NCBI RefSeq assembly: GCF_009296025.1
Contig: NZ_CP045178.1
Span: 6,014,001-6,078,000, forward strand
Origin: Streptomyces tsukubensis
GTDB taxonomy: Bacteria; Actinomycetota; Actinomycetes; Streptomycetales; Streptomycetaceae
Reading direction: 5' to 3'
DNA length: 64,000 nucleotides
The notes under the pieces were generated by a model. It searched no databases. It had not been told where the DNA came from and saw nothing but the letters and a program-made list of their open reading frames with translations. Positions 40,499-50,048 of this stretch are shown in pieces (the stretch's first letter is position 1; every line of letters begins with the position of its first letter). A program made the translations under genes and the position numbers.

Positions 40499-41284
40499 GT
40501 GACCACGACTGATCGTCGCGCCGCTCTGCGCGCGGGCGTGAAGCTCGCGGCGGCGGGAGCCTTCGCCGCCGGCTGCTCCGCGCCCCCGGCCGAGCGCGCT
40601 CCGGCGTCCTCGCCCACCCCCACCGCCACCGCACGTGGCAAGCCCGCCGCCGCGCACGCCCCCGCGCCGCGCCGTTTCGCGGGGCTCCCCGACCAGATCG
40701 ACCACAGTCCGCGCGGCCGGCCCGAGGTGGCCCTCACCTTTCACGGGCAGGGCGACCCGGACATCGCGAGGACACTCCTCGCCAAGGCGGAGAACGCGGG
40801 CGCGCGCCTGACCGTGCTCGCCGTCGGCACCTGGCTCGACACCCATCCTGGGCTCGCCCGCCGCATCCTGCGGGGCGGCCACGAACTCGGCAACCACACC
40901 CAGCGTCACCTCTCCATCAACGACATGTCGCAGGCGGAGGCCCGTAAGGAGATCACCGCCTGCGCGGACCGGCTGCACAGGCTCACGGGGTCCATCGGCG
41001 GCTGGTTCAGACCCTCCCGCGCCCGCACCGCCACCCCCCTTGTCCAGCGGCTGGCGCGCGGGGCCGGCTACCCGCACGTGCTCTCGTACGACGTCGACTC
41101 CCTCGACTTCACCTCGCCGGGGAGTACGGCCGTCGTCCGCAACGTCATGTCCACAATCCATCCAGGCGCCGTCGTCAGCCTGCACTTCGGCTACCGGGAC
41201 ACCGTCGACGCCCTCCCCGCCCTCCTCGCCGAACTCGACCGCGGCGGGCTGCGCGCGGTCACCACCACGGAGCTGCTGACCTGA
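40499..41284 (+). CDS. Polysaccharide-deacetylase-like lipoprotein lacking the TFDDGP motif
   Basis: 261-aa exported protein with a NodB-type fold. A lipoprotein signal (RRAALRAGVKLAAAGAFAAGC) leads into the domain. Motif 2 HTQRH is intact, but motif 1, normally TFDDGP with catalytic and metal-binding Asp, reads TFHGQGD. Later positions also differ (RPSRARTATP, SLHFGY instead of LLHD). It may be an inactive or altered deacetylase with a binding role. GTG 40499 is the likely start; no ribosome site is seen. The stop overlaps the next start as TGATG, coupling it to the YncE-like lipoprotein. Confidence 0.82.
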   Translation: MTTTDRRAALRAGVKLAAAGAFAAGCSAPPAERAPASSPTPTATARGKPAAAHAPAPRRFAGLPDQIDHSPRGRPEVALTFHGQGDPDIARTLLAKAENAGARLTVLAVGTWLDTHPGLARRILRGGHELGNHTQRHLSINDMSQAEARKEITACADRLHRLTGSIGGWFRPSRARTATPLVQRLARGAGYPHVLSYDVDSLDFTSPGSTAVVRNVMSTIHPGAVVSLHFGYRDTVDALPALLAELDRGGLRAVTTTELLT

Positions 41285-42534
41285 TGCCGTACTCACCACG
41301 CACCCACCGCGTCCCACGGGCCGCCACGCTGCTCTGCGCCGCACTCATCGCCGCACTGGCAGGCTGCGGCGGCCCCGGTGAGCCTCCTGGCCCACGTTCG
41401 CCGGCGGCAGACGCGGGGCACGACGCCGGGCACGGGGCGGGGGCCACCGCGAAATCGGCCTCCCCGCACGGCCCTGCCGCTGCGCCCACCCGCGCGGGCT
41501 CGGGCGCGCTTCCCGGTATGCCTCCGCTGCTCGACCCCAAGGACGTCTACGCCGCCGACCGGCCGGGCAAACTGTCCCCGGTCGTCAAGGACTTCCCCTC
41601 ACGCGTCTACGTCCCCAACACCGAGTCCGACACCGTGACGGTCATCGACCCGGCGACGTACAAGGTCATCGACACCATCCCCGTCGGCGTCCAGCCGCAG
41701 CACGTCGTCCCCTCCTGGGACCTGAAGACGCTCTGGGTCAACAACAACCGCGGCCACAGCCTCACCCCCATCGACCCGGCCACCGGCAAGGCGGGCAAGC
41801 CGGTCGAGGTGCACGACCCCTACAACCTGTACTTCACGCCGAACGGCAAGTACGCCGTCGTGATGGCCTCCCTCGACCGCCAACTGGTCTTCCGCGACCC
41901 GCACACCATGAGGCGCGTCAAGACGGAACCGGTGGACTGCTACGGCGTCAACCACGCCGACTTCTCGCCCGACGGGCGCTACTTCATCGTGTCCTGCGAG
42001 TTCTCCGGGGAACTGCTCAAGGTCGACACGGAGAAAATGAAGGTCGTCGCCCACCAGAAGCTGCCCTTCAAGGGGGCCATGCCGCAGGACGTCAAGGTCT
42101 CACCCGACGGCAGGACGTACTACATCGCCGACATGATGGCCGACGGAGTGTGGGTCCTGGACGGCGACAAGTTCACCACTCCGAAGCTGATGGCCACGGG
42201 CAAGGGCGCCCACGGTCTGTACATCAGCCGCGACTCCAGGGAGATGTACATCACCAACCGGGGCGAGGGCACCATCTCCATCTTCGACTTCCCCGCCGAC
42301 CGGCTGACCAAGAAGTGGCACCTGCCGGACGGCGGCAGCCCCGACATGGGCGGAGTCTCCGCCGACGGCAAGGTCCTCTGGCTCTCCGGGCGTTACGACT
42401 CCGAGGTGTACGCCGTCGACACCCGCAGCGGCAAACAGCTCGCCCGGATCCCCGTGGGCAATGGTCCGCACGGCCTCGCGGTCTACCCGCAGCCGGGCCG
42501 CTACTCGCTCGGCCACACCGGCATCTTCCGCTGA
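41284..42534 (+). CDS. YncE-like beta-propeller lipoprotein
   Basis: 416-aa exported protein. A lipobox (ALAGC, Cys near 28) is followed by a Pro/Ala/His-rich linker and a seven-bladed propeller of YVTN type: VYVPNTESDTVTVIDPATYKVIDTIPVG, LWVNNNRGHSLTPIDPATG, VSPDGRTYYIADMMADGVWVLDG, MYITNRGEGTISIFD and LWLSGRYDSEVYAVD. Function of the family is uncertain, with proposed surface or periplasmic binding. It overlaps the deacetylase-like gene by one base; the conserved coupling suggests a joint cell-envelope role. Confidence 0.88.
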   Translation: MPYSPRTHRVPRAATLLCAALIAALAGCGGPGEPPGPRSPAADAGHDAGHGAGATAKSASPHGPAAAPTRAGSGALPGMPPLLDPKDVYAADRPGKLSPVVKDFPSRVYVPNTESDTVTVIDPATYKVIDTIPVGVQPQHVVPSWDLKTLWVNNNRGHSLTPIDPATGKAGKPVEVHDPYNLYFTPNGKYAVVMASLDRQLVFRDPHTMRRVKTEPVDCYGVNHADFSPDGRYFIVSCEFSGELLKVDTEKMKVVAHQKLPFKGAMPQDVKVSPDGRTYYIADMMADGVWVLDGDKFTTPKLMATGKGAHGLYISRDSREMYITNRGEGTISIFDFPADRLTKKWHLPDGGSPDMGGVSADGKVLWLSGRYDSEVYAVDTRSGKQLARIPVGNGPHGLAVYPQPGRYSLGHTGIFR

Positions 42535-42648
42535 GCGGCACGCCGGTGGCGGTACTGGGCCGTTCCCCGCGACCACCCGGGCACGCGGAGCCGGGGCCTG
42601 CCGATAATCTGACCCCTGTCAGCAAGGCACCAAGAAGGGGTGGATCCG

Positions 42649-42861
42649 GTGGCGGACATCGAGGAAGCGCGCAGGGCGTTCGAACGGTTCGACGCGGACG
42701 GCGACGGCTTCATCACGGCGGCCGAGTGGAAGACCGCCATGGCCCAGCTCGGCGACTGGAACGTCACCGAGTCGGTCGCTGAGGCCGTCATCGGCGCGCA
42801 GGACACGAACAAGGACAAGCTGCTGTCGTTCGACGAGTTCTGGGCCCACCTCAGCAAGTAG
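42649..42861 (+). CDS. Small EF-hand calcium-binding protein
   Basis: 70-aa calmodulin-like protein with two EF hands. Loop 1 is D15-x-D17-x-D19-G-F-I-x-x-x-E26, and loop 2 is D52-x-N54-x-D56-x-L-x-S-x-x-E63, both with all standard ligands. It resembles the calcium sensors and buffers of Streptomyces (CalD/CabC type). GTG 42649 follows AAGGGG at eight bases; a GTG at 42640 gives a three-residue extension. No partner gene is adjacent; a strong terminator follows. Confidence 0.9.
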   Translation: MADIEEARRAFERFDADGDGFITAAEWKTAMAQLGDWNVTESVAEAVIGAQDTNKDKLLSFDEFWAHLSK

Positions 42862-42895
42862 GGGCGCCCCGGCGGCGGGGCAGGACCCCGCGCCG

Positions 42896-42941
42896 CACAC
42901 ATCAGGGCCGGGAGCTGCGAAGCTCCCGGCCCTGATGTGTG
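42896..42941. terminator. 21-bp perfect hairpin with GCGA tetraloop
   Basis: Arms 42896-42916 and 42921-42941 pair without mismatch around GCGA, a GNRA-type loop. It lies between the EF-hand gene and the convergent ABC ATPase gene and can end transcription from both sides. Confidence 0.88.
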
Positions 42942-42962
42942 TACGCCCTTGCCGTCCGCCGT

Positions 42963-43859
42963 TTACTGGCCGACTCGGCGGTCCTCGGCGACGACGGCCG
43001 CTCTGCGGGCCCGTACGCTCCAACGCCCGTCCCTGCGGTCCAGACGCACGGGATGGTCGAAACACTCACTGATCCGGTCGCTGGTCAGCACCTCGTCCAC
43101 GGGGCCCGACGCCAGGGCGCGCCCTGCCCGCAGCAGGAGCGCGTGAGTGGTCCCCGGGGGCAGCTCCTCCAGGTGGTGGGTGACGAGGATCGACGCCAGC
43201 TCCGGATGGGCCACGCGCAGTGCGTCGATACTGTCGATCAACTGCTCACGCCCGGCCACGTCGAGACCGGTCGCCGGCTCGTCCAGGAGCAGCAGCCTGG
43301 GCTCGGGCATCAGCGCGCGGGCGATCAGCGCCCTGCCCCGCTCACCCTGTGACAGGGTCGGCCAGCGGGCCTCGCCGCGCGAGCCGAGCCCGAGCATGGA
43401 GATCAGCCGGTCGGCCCGTTCCTCCTGCTCCGCCGTCGGCGACCAGCGGGGCGGGCGCTCCACGCTGTTGGTCAGCCCGGTCAGTACCACCTCGCGCACC
43501 GGCAGCGGCGAACGCAGCGGGTGCCTCGGGTTGACGTGCCCGACGTACGAGCGCAGCTCACGCAGGTCGACGCGGCCCAGCGTGTGGCCGAGCACCTCGA
43601 CCTTGCCCTTGGTGGGGTGGGTGAGCGCGCCGAGGAGGCTGAGGAGGGTGCTCTTGCCCGCGCCGTTGGCACCGAGCAGCGCCCAGTGCTCGCCGGGACG
43701 TACCGCCAGGGAGACCTCGTGCAGGAGGACGTTGCCGGCACGGACGACGTCCACGTCTTCGGCTCTGAGGACGGTGGGGACGTCTTCCACGGATACGTCT
43801 CGAACGTGGGTGTCTTGAACGTGAGTGTCTTGAGCGGGGGTGCCTTGTGTGATGGTCAT
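42963..43859 (-). CDS. ABC transporter ATP-binding protein (YlmA/ModF-like)
   Basis: 298-aa stand-alone ATPase subunit. Walker A GANGAGKST, signature LSQGERGRALIARAL, Walker B LLLLDEPATGLD and the switch His in LVTHHLEELP are complete. The segment GHTLGRVDLRELRSYVGHVNPRHPLRSPL is typical of the YlmA-like group without a partner permease nearby. ATG 43859 is chosen because upstream residues are low complexity; the first residues hold a short THVQDTHVRD duplication. The transport partner, if any, is encoded elsewhere. Confidence 0.88.
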   Translation of the reverse strand: MTITQGTPAQDTHVQDTHVRDVSVEDVPTVLRAEDVDVVRAGNVLLHEVSLAVRPGEHWALLGANGAGKSTLLSLLGALTHPTKGKVEVLGHTLGRVDLRELRSYVGHVNPRHPLRSPLPVREVVLTGLTNSVERPPRWSPTAEQEERADRLISMLGLGSRGEARWPTLSQGERGRALIARALMPEPRLLLLDEPATGLDVAGREQLIDSIDALRVAHPELASILVTHHLEELPPGTTHALLLRAGRALASGPVDEVLTSDRISECFDHPVRLDRRDGRWSVRARRAAVVAEDRRVGQ

Positions 43860-43867
43860 CGCGGTTT

Positions 43868-45561
<1,694 letters not shown>

Positions 45562-45576
45562 GACCGGCGCCAGGTT

Positions 45577-45618
45577 CGACGCTCCGCCGGGTGGCGGGAG
45601 CACCAGGCCGGAGCGTCG
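45577..45618. terminator. Hairpin between oxidoreductase and lysozyme genes
   Basis: 10-bp perfect stem CGACGCTCCG with a 22-base interior between convergent genes. Confidence 0.5.
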
Positions 45619-45646
45619 GCCGTGGCGGCCGGTAAGGGCGGCGGGT

Positions 45647-46198
45647 TCAGCCTTTCGCCCACTTCCGCAGCGCGGCGGCGTCCTTGAAATCGGCGACGTT
45701 GGTGTCGAGTGGGCTGTCCTTGTACTGATGGATGCGCCAGTCCGCCTCGATACGCGGCTCGCCCGCCTTCACATAGTCCGCGATCCACAGGCCGTCGCCC
45801 GCGTACGACGTGCTGTCGTACGTCCGCCAGAACGAGCGGTTGCAGTACAGCAGTACGCGATTGTCGGGGCGCAGTTTCTTGACCTCGCGGATGAACTTGT
45901 CCTTCTCGGCGCCGCTCGCACGCGTGCCCTCACCGGTCGTTTCCCAGTCGACGGCGAGCAGATCGCCCGCCTTTTCCGGCGTCTTCTTCACGAAGTACTC
46001 GGCCTGCGCATCGATGTTGCCCGGCCACAGGAAGTGATAGAAACCGACGACGCATTTCGCGTCGCGCGCCAACTTCACCTGCTCCGCGATCTTCGGGCTT
46101 ACATAAGAACGGCCTTCTGTGGCCTTGATGAAGACAAAGTCGATCCCATCGGTGTCAAAAGACGCCTGATACGCACTCACATCGATGCCGTGCAGCAT
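45647..46198 (-). CDS. GH25 lysozyme (muramidase), phage-endolysin-like
   Basis: 183-aa single-domain glycoside hydrolase family 25 enzyme cleaving the MurNAc-GlcNAc bond of peptidoglycan. It begins with HGIDVSAYQ, then VFIKATEGRSYV, GFYHFLWPG and the DxE catalytic pair in LLAVDWETTGEG; WIADYV and IHQYKDSP finish the barrel. There is no signal peptide, as in phage endolysins that need a holin. ATG 46198 follows a perfect AAGGAGG. Neighbouring phage-like pieces suggest a prophage remnant. A domesticated lysozyme is the alternative. Confidence 0.92.
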   Translation of the reverse strand: MLHGIDVSAYQASFDTDGIDFVFIKATEGRSYVSPKIAEQVKLARDAKCVVGFYHFLWPGNIDAQAEYFVKKTPEKAGDLLAVDWETTGEGTRASGAEKDKFIREVKKLRPDNRVLLYCNRSFWRTYDSTSYAGDGLWIADYVKAGEPRIEADWRIHQYKDSPLDTNVADFKDAAALRKWAKG

Positions 46199-46786
46199 AA
46201 AGGGAGAGCCTCCTTGGGGGTTCTGTTGTCGGGGGTGCCCCAGTAAGCCTTCCCGATTACCGACCGCTCCACGCTCGCCCAGGCTCTCGCCGAGGCCGCG
46301 CTGAACATGACCTCGATCGAGTGGCAGAAGACGTACCTGCCTTGAGCCGACTGGACTGGATGCGAGTTGGGGGCGCGTCGGTCACGTGCGGGCGGCGGGA
46401 GGTTGCTACGTGCGGGCGGGGGAGACGTGCCCCGTACGAAGAGGTGTTCACCGAACTCCCTCAGCATGCCGGGCGAACCCCTGATTCACGTGCGTGGCGG
46501 CGCGCCGTCGAGTCGGTAAATTTTGCGGAACATTTACCTGTCGACCCCTTTGGCCTGGTTGAAGGCATCGCCTAAGGGAACCTCTTCATCAGGGACCGCG
46601 AGTGGCAAGCGGCGACTCCATCAACCTCCCTTCACTGTCGGAGACCGGCAGACGGGAATTTGACGACAAGGACCCCTGAGGGCCCTTACCTGTTAACAGC
46701 TGATCCGCGGGAGCGAGTTCCCGCTGTTCCGAACCGGCCTTTCCCTTGCCCGAGCAGTTGCCGTTGGGGCACGGGGCGCGGGTCAT
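46199..46786. other. Phage-remnant spacer
   Basis: 588 bp of visibly lower GC in parts (about 46500-46600). On the plus strand, 46247-46345 is open and reads ITDRSTLAQALAEAALNM then TSIEWQKTYLP before the stop; it has no start codon and looks like the C-terminus of a lost gene. No integrase, attachment repeat or tRNA is seen. Confidence 0.5.
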
Positions 46787-46993
46787 GTGGTGGACGACCC
46801 GGTGCTATTCGCCTGGCTGCTCGATGGACTCGAAACCATCGACATCACAAGCAACTTCGGATTCGTCCGAGGCAACGCACGCACGTACCTGTTCCGGGCG
46901 GACTTCAAGAGGCGCACAGGCGAAGACCTGAAAAAGGAACGGTGGTACATCGATCACGAGATCAAGCTGTTCGAAGCGGAGGCCGGTCAGTGA
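46787..46993 (+). CDS. Small phage-like protein, 68 aa, unknown
   Basis: 68-residue protein overlapping the next gene by GTGA, which supports translation. It is balanced in charge with no membrane segment (ITSNFGFVRGNARTYLF, then a Lys/Glu-rich helix DLKKERWYIDHEIKLFEAEAGQ). No family is recognised. GTG 46787 lacks a clear ribosome site, and the frame is open upstream to 46697, so it may be the 3' end of a longer lost gene. Codon use is less GC-biased than neighbours. Confidence 0.5.
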   Translation: MVDDPVLFAWLLDGLETIDITSNFGFVRGNARTYLFRADFKRRTGEDLKKERWYIDHEIKLFEAEAGQ

Positions 46994-47793
46994 AGCGAAT
47001 AGTGGTCATCAGTGACACCCAGATGCCCTACGAGGACAAGCGCGCGATGCGCAACGTCATCAACTTCATCGGTGAGTACCAGCCCGACGAAGTCATCCAG
47101 ATCGGGGACCTGGTGGACTACCCGGCTCCGTCCCGCTGGACCGCCGGTACCCGCGAGGAGTTCGCCGGCGGGGTCATCCGGGACTCGGAGTACGGCAGGA
47201 GAGTGTTCCTCGCCCCGCTCCGCGCCGTCTACGACGGGCCTGTGAAGATCCTCAAGGGCAACCACGACGAGCGGCCCGAGAAGTACCTGGAGAAGCACGC
47301 GCCCGCCCTCGCCGCCGACGACGTTCACTACCGCTTCGAGAGCCTGCTCGACTTCGACGGATTCGGCGTCGAACTGGCCGCGCCCTACTACAACTTCGCC
47401 CCCGGCTGGGTGGCCATCCACGGGCACGAGTCGCCCGGCCTGAACCAGGTCGCCGGGCGCACTGCCGCCATGAAGGCGAAGAAGGCAGGCGTCTCCCTGG
47501 TCATGGGGCACACCCACCGCCTTGCGATCTCCCCGGAGAGCACGGGTTTCGGCGGGCGGCTGAAGACCATCTACGGCTTCGAGGTCGGACACCTCATGGA
47601 CGTCAGGAAGGCCGGATACCTCAAGAACGGGCCGGCCAACTGGCAGAAGGGGTTCGGTCTGTTCTACGTCGGCAAGTACAACGCCACCCCGCACGCCATC
47701 CCCGTCGAGCACGACGGGTCCTTCGTGGTCGAGGGCGAGCGGTTCGGCGAGATCAAACGCGGCACCAACGGCAAGTTCACCAGGGCGGCATAA
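46990..47793 (+). CDS. Phage-type metallophosphoesterase
   Basis: 267-aa calcineurin-like phosphoesterase. Metal motifs are VVISDTQMP (Gln instead of the usual His, as in many phage versions), IGDLVDYP (GDxxD), LKGNHDERP (GNHD), AIHGHESPG and MGHTHRL. It is probably cytoplasmic and could act on nucleic-acid ends or cyclic nucleotides. GTG 46990 overlaps the small upstream gene by four bases. Together with the lysozyme this points to an old actinophage segment. A 9-bp repeat array follows the stop. Confidence 0.88.
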   Translation: MKRIVVISDTQMPYEDKRAMRNVINFIGEYQPDEVIQIGDLVDYPAPSRWTAGTREEFAGGVIRDSEYGRRVFLAPLRAVYDGPVKILKGNHDERPEKYLEKHAPALAADDVHYRFESLLDFDGFGVELAAPYYNFAPGWVAIHGHESPGLNQVAGRTAAMKAKKAGVSLVMGHTHRLAISPESTGFGGRLKTIYGFEVGHLMDVRKAGYLKNGPANWQKGFGLFYVGKYNATPHAIPVEHDGSFVVEGERFGEIKRGTNGKFTRAA

Positions 47794-47824
47794 CGCGGCC
47801 TTGTGAGACGGGCGCCAGGGGGCC

Positions 47825-47864
47825 GAGGGGCCAGAGGGGCCAGAGGGGCCAGAGGGGCCAGAGG
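47825..47864. repeat. 9-bp tandem repeat (AGAGGGGCC)
   Basis: About four units, beginning 32 bp behind the metallophosphoesterase stop. Confidence 0.88.
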
Positions 47865-47937
47865 GTGGCGACAGGGGGCGGAGGGGGCCCACGGGTCGGG
47901 CCATACCCGCGGTGACCGGGGCGGCGTGGCAAAGGCG

Positions 47938-48840
47938 TCACGACGCGGGGGCGGGCTCCAGCCGGTAGGCGTCCTCGTGGGCGATCACGCGCCCGGCGGT
48001 GGGCGGTGCGAAGTGGGTGCCGAGGAAGAGGGTGTCCGTGCCGGCGAGGGAGCCGAGGACCTTGCGGCGGGTGGCCTCGGACTGCCGCGGGTCGATGTCG
48101 ACGCAGGCCCCGATGGCGGGGTGGGCGAGCTGGACGGGGTGGTGGACGCAGTCGCCGGAGATCAGCGCCGTCTGCCCTTGGCTGGTCAGTTCCACGGCGA
48201 CGTGGCCGGGGGTGTGGCCGGGTGTCGGGATCAACCGCAGGCCGGGGGCGATCTTGGCCCCCTCGTGCGGGACGTCGACCGTGCGCAGCAGACCCGCCTG
48301 TTCGACCGGGATCACGGAGTCACGGAACATCTGTTCGCGCGCCTCCTCCATGTCGTACGTGGCCCAGAACTCCCGCTCGACGCGGGAGGTGAGGTAGCGG
48401 GCCTGGGGGAAGGTGGGGACCCATTCGCCGTTCACCCGCTGGGTGTTCCAGCCGACGTGATCGGCGTGCAGGTGGGTGAGGATCACCAGGTCGACGGAGT
48501 CCGGGGGGAAACCGGCGGCGGTGAGGCGCTCCAGGAAGTCCGTCCGCAGGTTGTGCCACGCCGGGTTGGCCCGCTCCTTGCCGTTGCCGATGCCGGTGTC
48601 GACGAGAACGCGCAGCCCGTTCACGACGAACGCGAAGCTGTGGCTGTCGAGGTGCAGTATCCCGTCCCCGCCGGCGAAGTGGGGGCGCAGCCACTCCTGG
48701 GCGGTCACCACCTCAGGGGTGGCGTCGGGCAGCAGCCAGGGTCCGGTCGCGGGCGGCAGGGCGACTTCGTCGACGCGGTGGACGGTGACGTCGCCCACGG
48801 ACCAGGCGGGGGTGGAGGTTGCGGCGGGGGAGGTGCGCAT
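47938..48840 (-). CDS. MBL-fold metallo-hydrolase
   Basis: 300-aa metallo-beta-lactamase-fold enzyme. Signature HLHADHVGWN gives the HxHxDH zinc site; IPTPGHTPGHVAVE, ISGDCVHHP and LGTHFAPP supply the remaining His/Asp ligands. The pattern resembles the quorum-quenching lactonase/AttM-like group, but substrate cannot be fixed. No signal peptide. No clear ribosome site other than a weak purine run. A 10-bp inverted repeat of operator type lies about 300 bp upstream with no regulator gene beside it. Confidence 0.9.
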   Translation of the reverse strand: MRTSPAATSTPAWSVGDVTVHRVDEVALPPATGPWLLPDATPEVVTAQEWLRPHFAGGDGILHLDSHSFAFVVNGLRVLVDTGIGNGKERANPAWHNLRTDFLERLTAAGFPPDSVDLVILTHLHADHVGWNTQRVNGEWVPTFPQARYLTSRVEREFWATYDMEEAREQMFRDSVIPVEQAGLLRTVDVPHEGAKIAPGLRLIPTPGHTPGHVAVELTSQGQTALISGDCVHHPVQLAHPAIGACVDIDPRQSEATRRKVLGSLAGTDTLFLGTHFAPPTAGRVIAHEDAYRLEPAPAS

Positions 48841-49137
48841 GGTGTGTCGTTTCCTTTGTTCTCTTCAACTGTTCTCTTCAGCGGAAGCGGTCGGTTGTCC
48901 TCGTTCAGTGGGAGCGGTCGGCTTCAGGACGGGCCGCCCCGTGAGGTGACGCGGTGAGTGCCGCCCGGGCCGCCAGGGCCAGGAGGGCGGGCGGCGATGG
49001 CGTAGGCGTGTGGGATGGCCCCCGGCCCGTAGCGCTGGGTCGCGGCGCCCACGCGGTCAGTAGGGTGCGTCGACCGTCCCGGGTGTGTCGGCCACCGCTT
49101 GCCCGTCGGAGACGGGGCCGGGCATGGGACTCCCTCC

Positions 49138-49162
49138 GTTAAAGCAATGTGTTTGCTTTAAC
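49138..49162. promoter_or_regulatory. Perfect dyad GTTAAAGCAA-N5-TTGCTTTAAC
   Basis: A 10-bp perfect inverted repeat in an AT-rich island, with another GTTAAAGCAA half site at 49185-49194. It has the look of an operator for a TetR- or MarR-type repressor over a divergent promoter, but no regulator gene is present next to it. Confidence 0.6.
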
Positions 49163-49285
49163 TCGACCGTAGGCCCTTGGGCAGGTTAAAGCAAACCGTT
49201 AGCTTTTGGCGTGGTGTGCTTCGTCGCCGTGCCTACTGGCCAGGAGAAACCTGCGCGCTCCGTTGCGCTCGCGTGACGCTCTGCG

Positions 49286-49325
49286 CGGTGACCCGGTGAC
49301 CCGGTGACCCGGTGACCCGGTGACG
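49286..49325. repeat. 9-bp tandem repeat (CGGTGACCC)
   Basis: Four units plus a partial, 50 bp behind the pspAB stop codon on the minus strand. Confidence 0.9.
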
Positions 49326-49374
49326 GGTGCGGCGGGGCGCCACTTCCGCCGCTTCCCCCTCGGGGACCTTCCGC

Positions 49375-49977
49375 TCAGTCGGTCAGGCCGGGCGCGCCCC
49401 ACACGGGGAACCAGCGCGCCAGGTCCTGTTCCATCCGCAGGTCGTCGCCGAGCGCCGCCTTGGCCTGGAGTTCCAGTTGGTTGTCCCGCTTCTCGCTGGC
49501 GCGGGTCCCGGTGCCCGGCCGTGGGGCGAAGGGGTAGAACGTGCCCCGTTTGTAGAGGTAGACCAAGGCGAGGGGGCGCTGCCGCGTGTCCTCGAAGCCG
49601 ATGAGTGAGCACAGCAGGTGGGGGCCGAAGCCGCCGTCCTGGAGCAGGGTGTTGACCGCGTGCAGGTCGTTGACCAGGGCCGCCACATCGTCGGCCGGCT
49701 GCCGTGCGAGCAGCCACGTGTAGCCGTACGAGTCCTCGCTGAACTCCACCGGGGCCCCGCCCCTGCCGGTGTCCGCGTCGAGCAGTTCGCGTACGTCCTG
49801 CCGCAGACGGGCGAAGTTGCCGCCCTCCACGCCGGCGAAACAGACCGAACCGAGCCCCGTCGGGGTGAAGCCCACTCCCGCCTGGAGGGTGAGCGCCGCG
49901 GACGGTACCGCGAAAAGCTGGTCGAGGTCCGGCCTGACCGGTTTGGAGCGGCCAAGGATCGTGTCGAGAAGACCCAC
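49375..49977 (-). CDS. pspAB: PspA-associated protein PspAB
   Basis: 200-aa cytoplasmic protein of the PspAB family, associated with the phage-shock/membrane-stress response in actinobacteria. Family-typical segments are GLLDTILGRSKPVRPDLDQLF at the start, SAALTLQAGVGFTPTGLGSVCFAGVEGG, YGYTWLLARQPADD, VNDLHAVNTLLQDGGFG and DLARWFPVWGAPGL at the end. GTG 49977 follows GGGAG at five bases; a longer reading to 50043 adds unconserved residues. It lies 71 bp behind htpX on the same strand, the usual gene pair. Confidence 0.9.
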   Translation of the reverse strand: MGLLDTILGRSKPVRPDLDQLFAVPSAALTLQAGVGFTPTGLGSVCFAGVEGGNFARLRQDVRELLDADTGRGGAPVEFSEDSYGYTWLLARQPADDVAALVNDLHAVNTLLQDGGFGPHLLCSLIGFEDTRQRPLALVYLYKRGTFYPFAPRPGTGTRASEKRDNQLELQAKAALGDDLRMEQDLARWFPVWGAPGLTD

Positions 49978-50048
49978 GTGGACTCCCTGCGGACCCGCCC
50001 CTGCGGCGGGAAGATCGGCTGTGGACGGGGACAGGACGGGCAAGATCG

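Larger units (their letters stand above)
48841..49374. other. Intergenic region with operator-like dyad and 9-bp repeats
   Basis: 534 bp with no supported gene. It contains the GTTAAAGCAA dyad at 49138-49162, a second GTTAAAGCAA half site at 49185-49194 and a 9-bp repeat array at 49286-49325. Confidence 0.6.

Noticed and set aside
39535..40737. Several overlapping open frames of 200-500 codons on both strands
   Set aside because: They are by-products of GC-rich repeats (65-bp and shorter units), lack ribosome sites and family features, and change frame with each repeat period.
46199..46786. Prophage attachment site or integrase
   Set aside because: No duplicated core sequence, tRNA or integrase gene could be found around the phage-like genes.
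48954..49142. 62-codon plus-strand frame as a missing regulator of the MBL hydrolase
   Set aside because: No helix-turn-helix pattern and no ribosome site; it ends exactly at the AT-rich dyad by chance.
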